Positions 8,474-17,265 of a stretch of 64,000 nucleotides of DNA are shown here, piece by piece (position 1 is the first letter of the stretch; the number at the start of each line of letters is the position of its first letter). Under the pieces are notes generated by a model, which saw nothing but the letters and a program-made list of their open reading frames with translations, did no database searches and was not told the origin of the DNA. Both the position numbers and the translations under genes were made by a program. The stretch comes from Tsuneonella rigui (lineage in GTDB: Bacteria; Pseudomonadota; Alphaproteobacteria; Sphingomonadales; Sphingomonadaceae): NCBI RefSeq assembly GCF_003958625.1, contig NZ_RSEL01000015.1, positions 1-64,000 on the forward strand. Direction: 5' to 3'.

Positions 8474-9745
8474 CTATGCCTCTACGGGCGTCGCATAAGG
8501 ATGGCGCTGCCGGTGCTGTACCCTCGCCGCGACATATGAGTCGCCGCGGTTGGTGGAGGCAATACCGACCTGTCGGCGAGCCAGCGCGAGTCCGTAAAGC
8601 AAGCCAAACCCCGGCGTTGAAATCAAATACTGGGAGAAGAACACGAAGACCGCGGCGCAGATCAACAGCGTTTCGAAATGGGAGCGGAGTCCAGTGAGAA
8701 GCCGATAAAGGAGGAACCCCAGGAGCAACAGACCGAAAATGCCGATCTGATAGATAACGATCAGTATTCCCGAAGGTATTCCGCTGTAGCTCAAATTCAT
8801 CAGCCACAGGTTCTCCGACATGATCGGTCCTACCCGGGCGAGCCACGTTTCGCTGCTGAGCCCTGCGGGTAAGAATAGATTCTTGAAGATTTCTTGAACG
8901 CCGACGTAGATGCCGCCCAGCCGCGCGTTGGTGCTCGCGTCGCTGGTGACCAGATACAGCGGGTCTTGATAGAACTCGGTCAGCAGGCTGGTGATGCGAA
9001 GATCGGCAGGAAGAGCTCCGCTGTGAACGATTGCTCCGACCATCAAATAAAACGGGACGATCAGCAGCAGCCCGAGACGCGCCCACTTGGCGAACAGGCA
9101 TAAGAAAATGAAGCCCCCCAGCGCCAACGAGAGCACCGCGCTCGATGATCGCGCGATTAGGACCGCAGTTACCAGACACGCGATAGCCATCCCATTCCGG
9201 CCACCTACTAGCAGCAATGCGGCCGCCAAGATGATCATGTGGAAGCCGAAGTGGGTCGGTTCCGGCGCCAAGCCCAGTGTGCCGCGGCCGGAGTCGACGA
9301 TGTCACCTGCAGCGTTGCCGAACACCCCGACCAGACCGGTCGCGAAGTCCGGCTGAAAAAGGGTCTGGACCAGGCCTACGAAAATCCATGCGACGGCCGC
9401 GAACAGCACGGCGCGATCGGCTTGCTTTGGATACAGGATAACGGTTGCAAAGCCGGCCGCAGCGAAAATGGCGGGCGAAAGATAGATGAGAAGGTATTTC
9501 ACCTCTTGCGCGTTGGGCCGGGGCAAACATGTCAGAACGAACGCCAACAGCCCGATCACCGCTAGTGTGATCAACGCCAGAGCATCCATCCGCGGAAATC
9601 GCTCGACCAACAATGGCCACGTGACCACCACCGTCAGGCCGGCGAAGATACTTGCGTAAGGCTGGTTGTAAGTCTCCAGCGGTATGACCTGCGTGTAGGG
9701 GAACAGGCAGAACAACAGCCCCGCAATGCAGATTAGCAGTTTCAA
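8474..9745 (-). CDS. Wzy-like polysaccharide polymerase / O-antigen ligase-like membrane protein
   Basis: 423 aa, very hydrophobic, with roughly ten predicted transmembrane segments and a larger periplasmic loop around residues 240-330 (DLRITSLLTEFYQDPLYLV through TWLARVGPIMSENL). This layout is that of Wzy polymerases and O-antigen ligases, whose sequences are too variable to name the sugar. It starts with TTG that overlaps the flippase stop (TTGA), so it is probably translated together with the Wzx-like gene. Wzx/Wzy adjacency is the best evidence for a polymerase role. A second, clearer Wzy_C/ligase family protein is encoded at 31437-32837, so the two may serve polymerisation and ligation, or two polymers. 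Confidence 0.7.
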   Translation of the reverse strand: MKLLICIAGLLFCLFPYTQVIPLETYNQPYASIFAGLTVVVTWPLLVERFPRMDALALITLAVIGLLAFVLTCLPRPNAQEVKYLLIYLSPAIFAAAGFATVILYPKQADRAVLFAAVAWIFVGLVQTLFQPDFATGLVGVFGNAAGDIVDSGRGTLGLAPEPTHFGFHMIILAAALLLVGGRNGMAIACLVTAVLIARSSSAVLSLALGGFIFLCLFAKWARLGLLLIVPFYLMVGAIVHSGALPADLRITSLLTEFYQDPLYLVTSDASTNARLGGIYVGVQEIFKNLFLPAGLSSETWLARVGPIMSENLWLMNLSYSGIPSGILIVIYQIGIFGLLLLGFLLYRLLTGLRSHFETLLICAAVFVFFSQYLISTPGFGLLYGLALARRQVGIASTNRGDSYVAARVQHRQRHPYATPVEA

Positions 9746-11094
9746 CGACTTGTGCTCCTGCGCCCCGCGGGGTGCGTGCCCTGCTGCGCGTCCTCCGTGC
9801 GTCTATCCGCGGATAGCGAAAGGCGCAACGCGGCGATCAACAGCAGCGCATATAGCAGGCGCGAAGCGGCCATCGCCCACATAAGCGTCTCCAAACCTGC
9901 TCCCGACAGCGCAATCGCCAATGCGACCACCATCGTGGCGGCCAGAAAGCCCAAGGCTGCCTGCAAGAGTGCCTTCTCGCGGTCGAGCGCGATGAGCAGA
10001 AACTCGAGCAGAGCGGTGTTCAGCAGGATTCCCGACAGTGCAATCGGGGCCAGCATCCGCGGCTCGATCGCGTATCGAGCGATCGCTTCTGGTATTTCCG
10101 GCCGGTCAAATAGGAAAGCCGCGATCGCGATCCCCACGGTCCAAAAGGCGGCACAAAGTCCGATCCAGGTAACTAGGTGCCGCGTCGCGCTGCGCGCGGA
10201 TCCTTCCCTTTTTACAAGCCGGATCGCGTCCGGCCCGATGCGCTGGGCGAGAGTGTTCACTACCAGCGATGCGGCAGTCAGGAACAAAGCCAGAACGGCG
10301 TAACGGCCCGCCACTTCGCCGCCGAATACGGCCGAGACGTAAACGCGGTCGAGATAGAAAGGCACGTTGATCGCGCTGAAGGCGAGAAATACCGCAACCC
10401 CACCGGTAGCGGGTGGGTCCAAACTGTCGGCATACTCGGAAACGCCGAGTGGCGCGCGCGCGACCGGCACGAACCACCAGACCGAGAACAGGCACACCAC
10501 CGCCGTCGCGATCAGCTCGGTCGCCAAGACGAGGCCCAGACCGGAGGAAGTGGCAGCAAGGGCGACGCAGCCGAAGACCACGGCGGTGCGCAACAGAGTT
10601 CCGGCGGCGAGTTTGCGCGAATCGCTCATCGCCCGTTGCATCGATGCGACAAGCGCCATCCCCGCAGTGACCAGCGCATAGACGCCCGAGATTGCCAGAT
10701 CGCTCAGCCAACCGATCCCGGTCGCTTCTCCCACGATAAAAAAGGGCAGACTCAGGAGTACGGTGCGCGTGGTGAGGAGGCGAAAGATCTCGACACACCG
10801 CGCGCGCATCAGATGGCCGAGACCTTCCTCGACCAGCCGCGGGAAGCCCTTGATGGTTTGCTCGACCGCGCCGAAGCTGATGATGGTAGCAAGGAATGCG
10901 CCGGAGGCGGCGATGGTTGCGTATCGCGCGAAGTCGGAGGTCGGCAGCAGTCCGGCGACCAAGGCCATTCGAGCCATGGTCAGTCCCGACGCCGACAGCA
11001 TCACGATCAGGAACGCAAGGCTGCCAATGCCCGGGCGCATCAGGCCGTGCGGATTCAACTCCGCGTCGGCGGCAGACGGGACCTCGGACTTCAC
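9742..11094 (-). CDS. Wzx-like oligosaccharide flippase (MOP superfamily)
   Basis: 450 aa polytopic membrane protein with about twelve hydrophobic segments, for example LAFLIVMLSASGLTMARMAL at the N-terminus. Length and hydropathy match polysaccharide biosynthesis (Wzx) transporters, which move lipid-linked repeat units across the inner membrane. The track start is a GTG at 11094; an in-frame ATG at 11040 would drop an 18-residue polar leader and is a fair alternative. It is the first gene of the minus-strand run down to 4698 and is divergent from pseF, so the 95-bp gap between them probably carries both promoters. Confidence 0.75.
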   Translation of the reverse strand: MKSEVPSAADAELNPHGLMRPGIGSLAFLIVMLSASGLTMARMALVAGLLPTSDFARYATIAASGAFLATIISFGAVEQTIKGFPRLVEEGLGHLMRARCVEIFRLLTTRTVLLSLPFFIVGEATGIGWLSDLAISGVYALVTAGMALVASMQRAMSDSRKLAAGTLLRTAVVFGCVALAATSSGLGLVLATELIATAVVCLFSVWWFVPVARAPLGVSEYADSLDPPATGGVAVFLAFSAINVPFYLDRVYVSAVFGGEVAGRYAVLALFLTAASLVVNTLAQRIGPDAIRLVKREGSARSATRHLVTWIGLCAAFWTVGIAIAAFLFDRPEIPEAIARYAIEPRMLAPIALSGILLNTALLEFLLIALDREKALLQAALGFLAATMVVALAIALSGAGLETLMWAMAASRLLYALLLIAALRLSLSADRRTEDAQQGTHPAGRRSTSR

Positions 11095-11189
11095 GCCGAA
11101 CGCATTAGCCGAATCCAGAGCGAGAGCGAGAGCAATTGCACTCGATGGACCGCGCGCTTAGTGGATCGCGCCGCAGCAAAGGGGTCATT

Positions 11190-11909
11190 ATGAGCGAGGT
11201 ATCCAGGGGATCGGCATTGGCGGTCATCCCCGCGAGAGGTGGCAGCAAACGAATCTTGCGCAAGAACGTCCGCTTGTTCGCGGGTCGGCCGATGATTGCG
11301 TATGCCATTGCCGCGGCGCGAGAGTCCGCCCTGTTTTCACACATCGTGGTGACGACCGACGATCCCGAGATTGCCGAGATTGCCGTCGCCGAGGGAGCCG
11401 AAGTGCCGTTTGTGCGGCCTGCTGAACTCGCGGACGACTTCACCCCGACAGTGCCAGTGATCAAGCACGCCGTTGTCGCCTGCCAGGAGCTGGGTTGGCA
11501 TGCATCGCGCGTTTGCTGCATCTATCCTGGCGTCCCCTTCATCCAATCCGACGACTTGCGCGAAGCACTTGCGTTGCTCGACGCTTCGGGCGGCGACGAC
11601 TACGTTTTTCCGGTCGCCCATTTCGCGTCGCCCATTCAACGAGCGCTGCGCCGTGGTCCCGGCGGCGAAGTCGGGCCGTTCGACCCTCAGTATGCGGCCA
11701 CCCGGACACAGGACCTCGAGCCGGCGTATTTTGACGCGGGCCAGTTCTATTGGGGCGCCGCCGAAAACTGGCTGGCCGAGAAGAACATCCACGCCAACGG
11801 GCGCGCGATCGTCCTGCCCTCGTGGCGGGCGGTCGATATCGACACGCCTGAAGACTGGGAGCGAGCCGAAGCCTTGTGGCGCGCGAGCCGCCTTCCCGTC
11901 GGCGAATGA
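11190..11909 (+). CDS. pseF: Pseudaminic acid cytidylyltransferase
   Basis: 239 aa. It activates pseudaminic acid with CTP to give CMP-Pse, the donor for glycosyltransferases. The CMP-sialate synthetase fold is shown by AVIPARGGSKRILRKN at the N-terminus (nucleotide loop), GRPMIAYAI, TTDDPEIAEIA and a C-terminal DIDTPEDWERAE. Length is typical for PseF/NeuA. The ATG at 11190 has an AAGGGG Shine-Dalgarno 6 bases before it; an upstream extension lacks homology. It is the first gene of the plus-strand run and overlaps the PseG-PseH gene by 4 bp (ATGA). PseG, PseI, PseB and PseC in the locus favour pseudaminic over legionaminic acid. Confidence 0.9.
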   Translation: MSEVSRGSALAVIPARGGSKRILRKNVRLFAGRPMIAYAIAAARESALFSHIVVTTDDPEIAEIAVAEGAEVPFVRPAELADDFTPTVPVIKHAVVACQELGWHASRVCCIYPGVPFIQSDDLREALALLDASGGDDYVFPVAHFASPIQRALRRGPGGEVGPFDPQYAATRTQDLEPAYFDAGQFYWGAAENWLAEKNIHANGRAIVLPSWRAVDIDTPEDWERAEALWRASRLPVGE

Positions 11910-13396
11910 AGGTTGCTATCAGGGTTGATGCCTCCCCGGTCATCGGCATCGGTCATGCCCGGCGTTGCCTCGCTCTAGCGGCGGGCTTGCGAGAGATCGG
12001 GGCGGAGGTGCGCTTCGTTACCCGAAACCTCGGTTTGCCGATCGAGGATGAAGTACGCGCGGCGGGATTTGCCGCGACAGTGTTGCCCCGGCCGACGACG
12101 CCGAATAGCCCTGATCCCATCATCGCGCACTCCGCGTGGGCGGAAGTCTCAACCGAGCGCGACATAGCCGAAACCGCGGCGGCTTTGGCAGACTGGCCAG
12201 TCGAGTGGATGGTAGTCGACTCGTATGCGTTCGACGCCACCTGGCATCGAGGAATACGCGCAGTTCTAAAGAGCCGGGTGGCTGTCGTCGACGATCTCGC
12301 CGACCGCGCGCTCGATGCTGAAATGGTGATCGATCCTAACTTCGGCGCCGGGCAGACCGGCAAGTATGGCGCCGTCCTGCAGAGAAAAGCCCGCATCCTG
12401 GCGGGATCCCGGTTTGCGTTACTCGGCCCGGTCTATACGGCGGCAAAGCCGCTGGATCGCGTCGCCGAGGTGACCAGCATCGGCGTTTTTATGGGTGGGT
12501 TCGATCAGCTGGGCATCTCCGCTGTCGCCCTTAGCGCGGTGCGAGATGCGGGGTTCGAAGGTGCGGTTGAAGTGGTGGCGAGCACGAACGATCCACGGCT
12601 GGCGGAGATTCAAGCCGCGGTTACCGCCGATCCGAATGCGATGCTGTCATGCGATCTGCCCGATCTCGCCGGTTTCTTTGCCCGTCACGGGCTCCAAGTG
12701 GGCGCGGGTGGGGGAGCGACCTGGGAACGTTGCTGCCTTGGCGCGCCGAGCGTGCTGGTGATGACTGCCGAAAACCAGCGCGCAGTCATCCCCGCCCTTG
12801 CGGCAGCGGGAATTGTTGCCGCTTGCGAGCCCTCGCGGGCCGCCATCGCCGTGGAAGTGCGCGCGCTACTGGCCGATCCCGCCCGGCGGCAATCCATGGC
12901 GGACAACGCACGGCGACTGGTCGATGGACAAGGCGCCCGCCGTACGGCGCTTGCCCTGGCCGCTTCGACTCTGTCCGTACGCCCCGCCAGCATGGCTGAT
13001 GCGGCCATCATGCATCGATGGCGCAACGATCCGGTAACCCGCGCGGTTTCGCGCCAGGGCGAACCAATCGAGTTGGCCGCGCATATGGAGTGGTTGGACC
13101 GGGCGCTTGGCGATCCTGACCGGCAGGTGTTTGTCGGCATGATCGGCCCAGTTACAATCGGCGTTATCAGATTCGACCGGGCCGACGAAAGCTCGTGCGA
13201 GGTCTCGCTGTATCTGGATCCCGACCTGCACGGCCTCGGCCTGGGCGAGTATTTGCTCGCCGCGGGAGAACGGACCGTAGGGCGTGGATTGTGCATCGTA
13301 GCAGAGGTGCTAGAAGACAACCCCGGTTCGGCACGGCTGTTCGAGAAGAGCGGCTATCAGCGCGTGGCTTCAGGCTTCTTTCGTAAGCTGCGGTAA
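11906..13396 (+). CDS. pseG: PseG-PseH fusion: UDP-sugar hydrolase plus GNAT N-acetyltransferase
   Basis: 496 aa, two domains. Residues 1 to about 350 are a PseG-type UDP-2,4-diacetamido-2,4,6-trideoxy-beta-L-altropyranose hydrolase: the N-terminal MKVAIRVDASPVIGIGHARR contains the family GxGHxxR motif, and a later GGGATWERCCLGAPSVL fits the MurG-like C-lobe. From about residue 355 (LSVRPASMADAAI) to the end is a GNAT fold, with the acetyl-CoA region around LHGLGLGEYLLAAGE and the end typical of PseH (NPGSARLFEKSGYQR). Thus one polypeptide probably does the 4-N-acetylation and the next hydrolysis step. PseH and PseG are separate proteins in Campylobacter and Helicobacter. A second, free GNAT lies at 16738. 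Confidence 0.88.
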   Translation: MKVAIRVDASPVIGIGHARRCLALAAGLREIGAEVRFVTRNLGLPIEDEVRAAGFAATVLPRPTTPNSPDPIIAHSAWAEVSTERDIAETAAALADWPVEWMVVDSYAFDATWHRGIRAVLKSRVAVVDDLADRALDAEMVIDPNFGAGQTGKYGAVLQRKARILAGSRFALLGPVYTAAKPLDRVAEVTSIGVFMGGFDQLGISAVALSAVRDAGFEGAVEVVASTNDPRLAEIQAAVTADPNAMLSCDLPDLAGFFARHGLQVGAGGGATWERCCLGAPSVLVMTAENQRAVIPALAAAGIVAACEPSRAAIAVEVRALLADPARRQSMADNARRLVDGQGARRTALALAASTLSVRPASMADAAIMHRWRNDPVTRAVSRQGEPIELAAHMEWLDRALGDPDRQVFVGMIGPVTIGVIRFDRADESSCEVSLYLDPDLHGLGLGEYLLAAGERTVGRGLCIVAEVLEDNPGSARLFEKSGYQRVASGFFRKLR

Positions 13397-13422
13397 GCCG
13401 CCCTCGGAGCAAGAGTGAGATC

Positions 13423-14466
13423 ATGAAAATCGGAGACCGGCAGGTCGGGCACGGCATGCGGCCTTACCTCATCGCTGAGATGTCGGGGAACCATAACCAG
13501 TCGCTGGATCGCGCACTCGAGATCGTCGAGGCCGCAGCAGCAAGCGGCGCCGACGCGATCAAGCTGCAGACCTATACCGCCGATACGATGACGCTCGACA
13601 TTCGCGCGCCGGGGTTCGTGATCGAGGATCCCGACAGCCTGTGGGCCGGTCGGCAACTGTACGAGCTTTACGACGAAGCGCACACCCCGTGGGAATGGCA
13701 TGCGCCGATCATGCAGCGGGCGCATGAGTTGGGAATAGCCTGCTTCTCCACGCCGTTCGATAACTCTGCGGTCGATTTTCTTGAGCAGCTCGGCGCGCCT
13801 GCTTACAAGATCGCCAGCTTCGAGGTGACTGACCTTCCGCTCATCAAGAAGGCTGCAGCTACCGGGAAGCCATTGATCCTCTCGACAGGGATGGCCACCA
13901 TGGCCGAGATCCAGGAGGCGGTCGATGCAGCGAAATCTGCGGGCAATAACGACATCGTGATTCTCAAGTGCACCAGCACGTATCCTGCAACGCCTGACAA
14001 CACGAACATCTCCACCATTCCCGACATGCGAGAAACGTTCGGGGTGGAGGTCGGCCTGAGCGATCACACAATGGGTTGCGGAGTGGCCGTGGCCGCGGTC
14101 GGCATGGGCGCGATTCTGATCGAAAAACATTTCACCCTGCGGCGAGCGGACGGCGGTGTCGATTCAAGTTTCAGCCTAGAGCCGAGCGAGTTTCGCATGC
14201 TGCGCGAAGAAAGCGACCGGGCCTGGCAGGCGATCGGCAAAGTCACGTATGGTGGTACGAACGCGGAAGACAAATCGCGCGCTTTCCGCCGTTCGCTGTA
14301 CATCGCCAAGGACATGGACGCGGGTGAAGAACTGACACCTGAAACTCTGCGGATCATTCGACCGGGTTTTGGCCTGCCGCCGAAGTTCTACGATGAAATG
14401 CTCGGCAAAAAGGTTCTCCGCCACGTAACCGCCGGCACGCCGCTCGCGTGGGACCTGGTGTCCTGA
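13423..14466 (+). CDS. pseI: Pseudaminic acid synthase
   Basis: 347 aa. It condenses 6-deoxy-AltdiNAc with phosphoenolpyruvate to form pseudaminic acid. The NeuB-type TIM barrel begins with YLIAEMSGNHNQSLDRAL and contains DAIKLQTYTADTMTLD, CFSTPFDNSAVDFLE, ILSTGMA and LIEKHFTL, all conserved in NeuB/PseI proteins. The last 60 residues are the SAF/antifreeze-like domain (RRSLYIAKDMDAGEELT to AGTPLAWDLV). KLQTYT with TLDI and the AxxMxGNHN motif suit PseI better than LegI or NeuB. It starts 26 bp after the PseG-PseH gene. Confidence 0.92.
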   Translation: MKIGDRQVGHGMRPYLIAEMSGNHNQSLDRALEIVEAAAASGADAIKLQTYTADTMTLDIRAPGFVIEDPDSLWAGRQLYELYDEAHTPWEWHAPIMQRAHELGIACFSTPFDNSAVDFLEQLGAPAYKIASFEVTDLPLIKKAAATGKPLILSTGMATMAEIQEAVDAAKSAGNNDIVILKCTSTYPATPDNTNISTIPDMRETFGVEVGLSDHTMGCGVAVAAVGMGAILIEKHFTLRRADGGVDSSFSLEPSEFRMLREESDRAWQAIGKVTYGGTNAEDKSRAFRRSLYIAKDMDAGEELTPETLRIIRPGFGLPPKFYDEMLGKKVLRHVTAGTPLAWDLVS

Positions 14467-14468
14467 GG
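14465..14468 (+). promoter_or_regulatory. Shine-Dalgarno GAGG that supports a CTG start
   Basis: GAGG, overlapping the pseI stop codon, stands 5 bases before the CTG at 14474. It is the only ribosome-binding signal placed to give an oxidoreductase with an intact Rossmann motif. Confidence 0.5.
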
Positions 14469-14473
14469 CCAAC

Positions 14474-15445
14474 CTGCATCGCGTTCTGATCATAGGCTGC
14501 GGCGCGATCGCCGGAGGCTTCGATGCTGATCGATCGGCAAATGATCCTGTGCGCACGCATGCCGCCGCGTATCTAGCAAACGGCGGCTTCCAACTGGCGG
14601 GATGCGTCGATCCTGACGAGGGGGCGCGGCGAGCGTTTGCCGCACGGTGGTCGGTTGCGGCCAGTGCGCCGTCAATCGAGGAGTTTGCGCCCGGCGAGTT
14701 TGACGTCATCTCTATCTGCTCGCCCACATGGAGCCATGCCGGCGATGTCGAAGCCGCGCTGGAACTTCGGCCGCGGTTGCTGTTTTGTGAAAAACCGGTG
14801 ACCGAAAGCGTTCGCGCCACCGAGGAGTTGGTAGCGCGTTGCGCAGCCCACGGCGTATTGCTGGGAGTCAACTACACGCGGCGATGGGCGCCCGACGTTG
14901 TGGAACTGGCGCACGGTCTTCGCGCGGGCCATTGGGGAGCGGTCCGCTCCGCAGTGGGCACGTATACCAAGGGCGTGCTCCACAACGGCGGTCATATGGT
15001 CGACCTGCTGCAGATGCTGCTGGGGCCGCTGGAGCTGGTCGCCACGGGCATGCCCGTCAACGATTTTTGGGACGACGATCCTTCGGTTCCGGCGATCCTC
15101 CGGTCGGGAGATGGGGTGTCAGTACAAATGGCACTCGGCGACGCTCGCGATTATGCGTTGTTCGAGGTTGTCCTGACGACTGAACGGGGCGAGATCGTCA
15201 TGCGCGACGGGGGTTTGTCTTGGACCGTCCGGCGACCGCAACCAAGCCTCGCATTTGCGGGTTACACAACGCTCGGCGCGCCGGAGCACACCAGCGGACG
15301 CTACTATGAAGCGATGCCCGCGGCCGTGACCAATATCGCGGCGGCGCTCGACCATGGTGTCGCGCTGGCATCAACGGGCCAATCCGCTCTTGCCGCCCAG
15401 CGTTTGTGCGAGCAGATGCGCGACGCCAGCAAGTACCACGCATAA
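14474..15445 (+). CDS. Gfo/Idh/MocA family NAD(P)-dependent oxidoreductase, probable CTG start
   Basis: About 323 aa when read from a CTG at 14474. The conventional GTG at 14549 gives only 298 aa and cuts off the dinucleotide-binding motif, because the upstream in-frame codons read RVLIIGCGAIAGGFD, a complete GxGxxAGG Rossmann loop. A GAGG Shine-Dalgarno at 14465-14468 stands 5 bases before the CTG, and no ATG, GTG or TTG lies between it and the previous gene in this frame. Further family marks are FCEKPVTES (the conserved EKP) and HNGGHMVDLL. Such enzymes oxidise or reduce a ring carbon of a nucleotide sugar. The DegT aminotransferase and GNAT that follow suggest oxidation, transamination and acylation of one position. 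Confidence 0.82.
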   Translation: MHRVLIIGCGAIAGGFDADRSANDPVRTHAAAYLANGGFQLAGCVDPDEGARRAFAARWSVAASAPSIEEFAPGEFDVISICSPTWSHAGDVEAALELRPRLLFCEKPVTESVRATEELVARCAAHGVLLGVNYTRRWAPDVVELAHGLRAGHWGAVRSAVGTYTKGVLHNGGHMVDLLQMLLGPLELVATGMPVNDFWDDDPSVPAILRSGDGVSVQMALGDARDYALFEVVLTTERGEIVMRDGGLSWTVRRPQPSLAFAGYTTLGAPEHTSGRYYEAMPAAVTNIAAALDHGVALASTGQSALAAQRLCEQMRDASKYHA

Positions 15446-15463
15446 TTACAGGATGCCGTTCCT

Positions 15464-16741
15464 ATGACGTCCGCGCTCGCCCTGTTGGGCGGACCCAAAT
15501 CGATCGATCGCCCGCTCGAACTGTTTCAAGCCATGGGAGAGGACGAAGTCGAGGCCGCTGCCCGCGTGGTCCGCTCGGGCGTGCTCTCGGCCTTCATCGG
15601 TGCGCCGGGGGAATTTTTCCTGGGCGGTCCCGAAGTGCGTGCTTTCGAAGCGAAGGCGGCGGACTATTTCGGGGTCAAGCACGCTATCAGCGTCAATTCG
15701 TGGACCTCTGGACTAATCTGCGCAATCGGAGCGGTGGGTATCGCACCGGGTGATGAAATCATCACCACCCCGTGGACGATGTCGGCGACTGCCATGGCGA
15801 TCCTGCATTGGAACGCGATCCCGGTCTTCGCGGACATCGATCCGGTCACCTTCAACATCGATCCTGCCAGCGTCGAGCGGTGCATCGGGCCCAAGACAAA
15901 AGCCATCATGGCAGTCGATATCTTCGGCCAATCCGCCGACATGGTGGAACTTCGCCAGATCGCCGAGCGCCATAATCTGGCGCTACTGAGCGATACGGCT
16001 CAGGGACCAGGTGCCAAAGTAGGAAACCGCTTCGCGGGTACAGTGGCGGATATCGGCGGCTTCAGCCTCAATTATCACAAGCATATCCACTGCGGTGAAG
16101 GCGGCGTCCTGGTCACCGATAATGATCGGCTGGCGGAGCGGATGCAGCTCTTACGCAATCATGCTGAATCCGTGCTCAAGAGCGACGACCCGGCCGAATA
16201 CGTCAACATGATCGGATACAACTTCCGCATGGGCGAAATCGAGGCGGCGATTGCCGCACTCCAGCTCGACAAACTGAAAGCCCGGGTGGAAAGCCGGCAG
16301 CGCGCCGCTCGCCAGTTGGATGAAGGTCTGGCCGGCTTGGAGGGGCTTACCACGCCGCAGACCACCGATGGCGCCACGCACGTTTATTATGTTTATGGGA
16401 TGAAGCTCGATACCGAGAAGCTGGGAGTCACGCGCGAACAACTGGTGGCGGCCTTGCAGGCTGAGGGCGTCCCCGGCTTGTTCGCGGGTTATCAAAACCT
16501 GCACCTTCTCCCGATCTTCCAGCATCGGATCGCCTACGGCCCGGACCATTTCCCCTGGAGTCTCGCGTCGAGAGAGATCGCCTATGGACCCGGCACATGC
16601 CCGGTGGCGGAGGAACTCCATACTCGTTCGTTCATGGGGCTTAATCTCTGCATGTGCGAATACCCGCCCGAAGATGTTGCGGCCGTGATCACCGCGTTTC
16701 GCAAGGTTTGGAGCGGACTGGGCGAACTCCGCCTGCGATGA
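15464..16741 (+). CDS. DegT/DnrJ/EryC1/StrS family aminotransferase
   Basis: 425 aa PLP-dependent sugar aminotransferase. The PLP lysine is Lys206 in NYHKHIHCGEGG, the usual K-x4-GEGG context, and DTAQGPGA precedes it as the cofactor-ring Asp region. It starts with the LALLGGPKSI leader of the longer members (type VI/StsC-like), about 40-60 residues longer than PseC. It is therefore not a second PseC but probably transaminates the keto-sugar made by the neighbouring MocA oxidoreductase, which ends 18 bp upstream. The end overlaps the GNAT gene by 4 bp. Substrate unknown; amino donor is normally glutamate. Confidence 0.88.
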   Translation: MTSALALLGGPKSIDRPLELFQAMGEDEVEAAARVVRSGVLSAFIGAPGEFFLGGPEVRAFEAKAADYFGVKHAISVNSWTSGLICAIGAVGIAPGDEIITTPWTMSATAMAILHWNAIPVFADIDPVTFNIDPASVERCIGPKTKAIMAVDIFGQSADMVELRQIAERHNLALLSDTAQGPGAKVGNRFAGTVADIGGFSLNYHKHIHCGEGGVLVTDNDRLAERMQLLRNHAESVLKSDDPAEYVNMIGYNFRMGEIEAAIAALQLDKLKARVESRQRAARQLDEGLAGLEGLTTPQTTDGATHVYYVYGMKLDTEKLGVTREQLVAALQAEGVPGLFAGYQNLHLLPIFQHRIAYGPDHFPWSLASREIAYGPGTCPVAEELHTRSFMGLNLCMCEYPPEDVAAVITAFRKVWSGLGELRLR

Positions 16742-17265
16742 AGGAGCCAGTGCATCTCGAGGGAGCGTTGGTCCGGATTGAGCGATTCGAAGAACGTGAC
16801 CTGAGCGAGCGATATCTGGGCTGGCTCAATGATCCTGAAACGATGCGGTTCTCCAATCAGCGATTCCGCGATCACGATCTCGCGAGCTGCCGGCACTATT
16901 TCGACACGTTCGCTGACAGCGAGAATGATTTCCTCTCAGTGCGTCGCCGCGGCGGTGGCGATGCGATCGGCACGATGACCGTGTACCACAACCAGCATCA
17001 CGGCACCGCAGACGTGGGGATCATGATCGGGGACCGATCTTGCTGGGGACGCGGCTTCGGGCAGGATGCCTGGGACACCGTGCTTTCCTGGCTGCTGGGC
17101 CCGCGCGGAACGCGCAAGGTGACTGCCGGGACTGTGGCGTCCAATCGGGGAATGGTCCGCTTGATGGAACGTTCCGGAATGACGCTCGAAGGGGTCCGTC
17201 GAGGGCAGGAACTGATCGACGGTACGCCAGAAGACATCGTTCTCTACGGCAAATTTGCTCGATGA
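16738..17265 (+). CDS. GNAT family N-acetyltransferase
   Basis: 175 aa of the RimJ/RimL-like GNAT type (Acetyltransf_3). Visible marks are VRIERFEERDLSERYLGWLNDPE at the N-terminus, VGIMIGDRSCWGRGFGQDAW for the beta4/acetyl-CoA loop, and RKVTAGTVASNRGMVRLMERSGM for the C-terminal part. The starting ATG overlaps the aminotransferase stop (ATGA), which ties the two together: aminotransferase followed by acylase of the new amine. Since PseH activity can be supplied by the domain fused to PseG, this enzyme probably acylates another amine or an alternative acyl group. Alternatively this one is PseH and the fused domain does the extra step. Confidence 0.85.
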   Translation: MKEPVHLEGALVRIERFEERDLSERYLGWLNDPETMRFSNQRFRDHDLASCRHYFDTFADSENDFLSVRRRGGGDAIGTMTVYHNQHHGTADVGIMIGDRSCWGRGFGQDAWDTVLSWLLGPRGTRKVTAGTVASNRGMVRLMERSGMTLEGVRRGQELIDGTPEDIVLYGKFAR

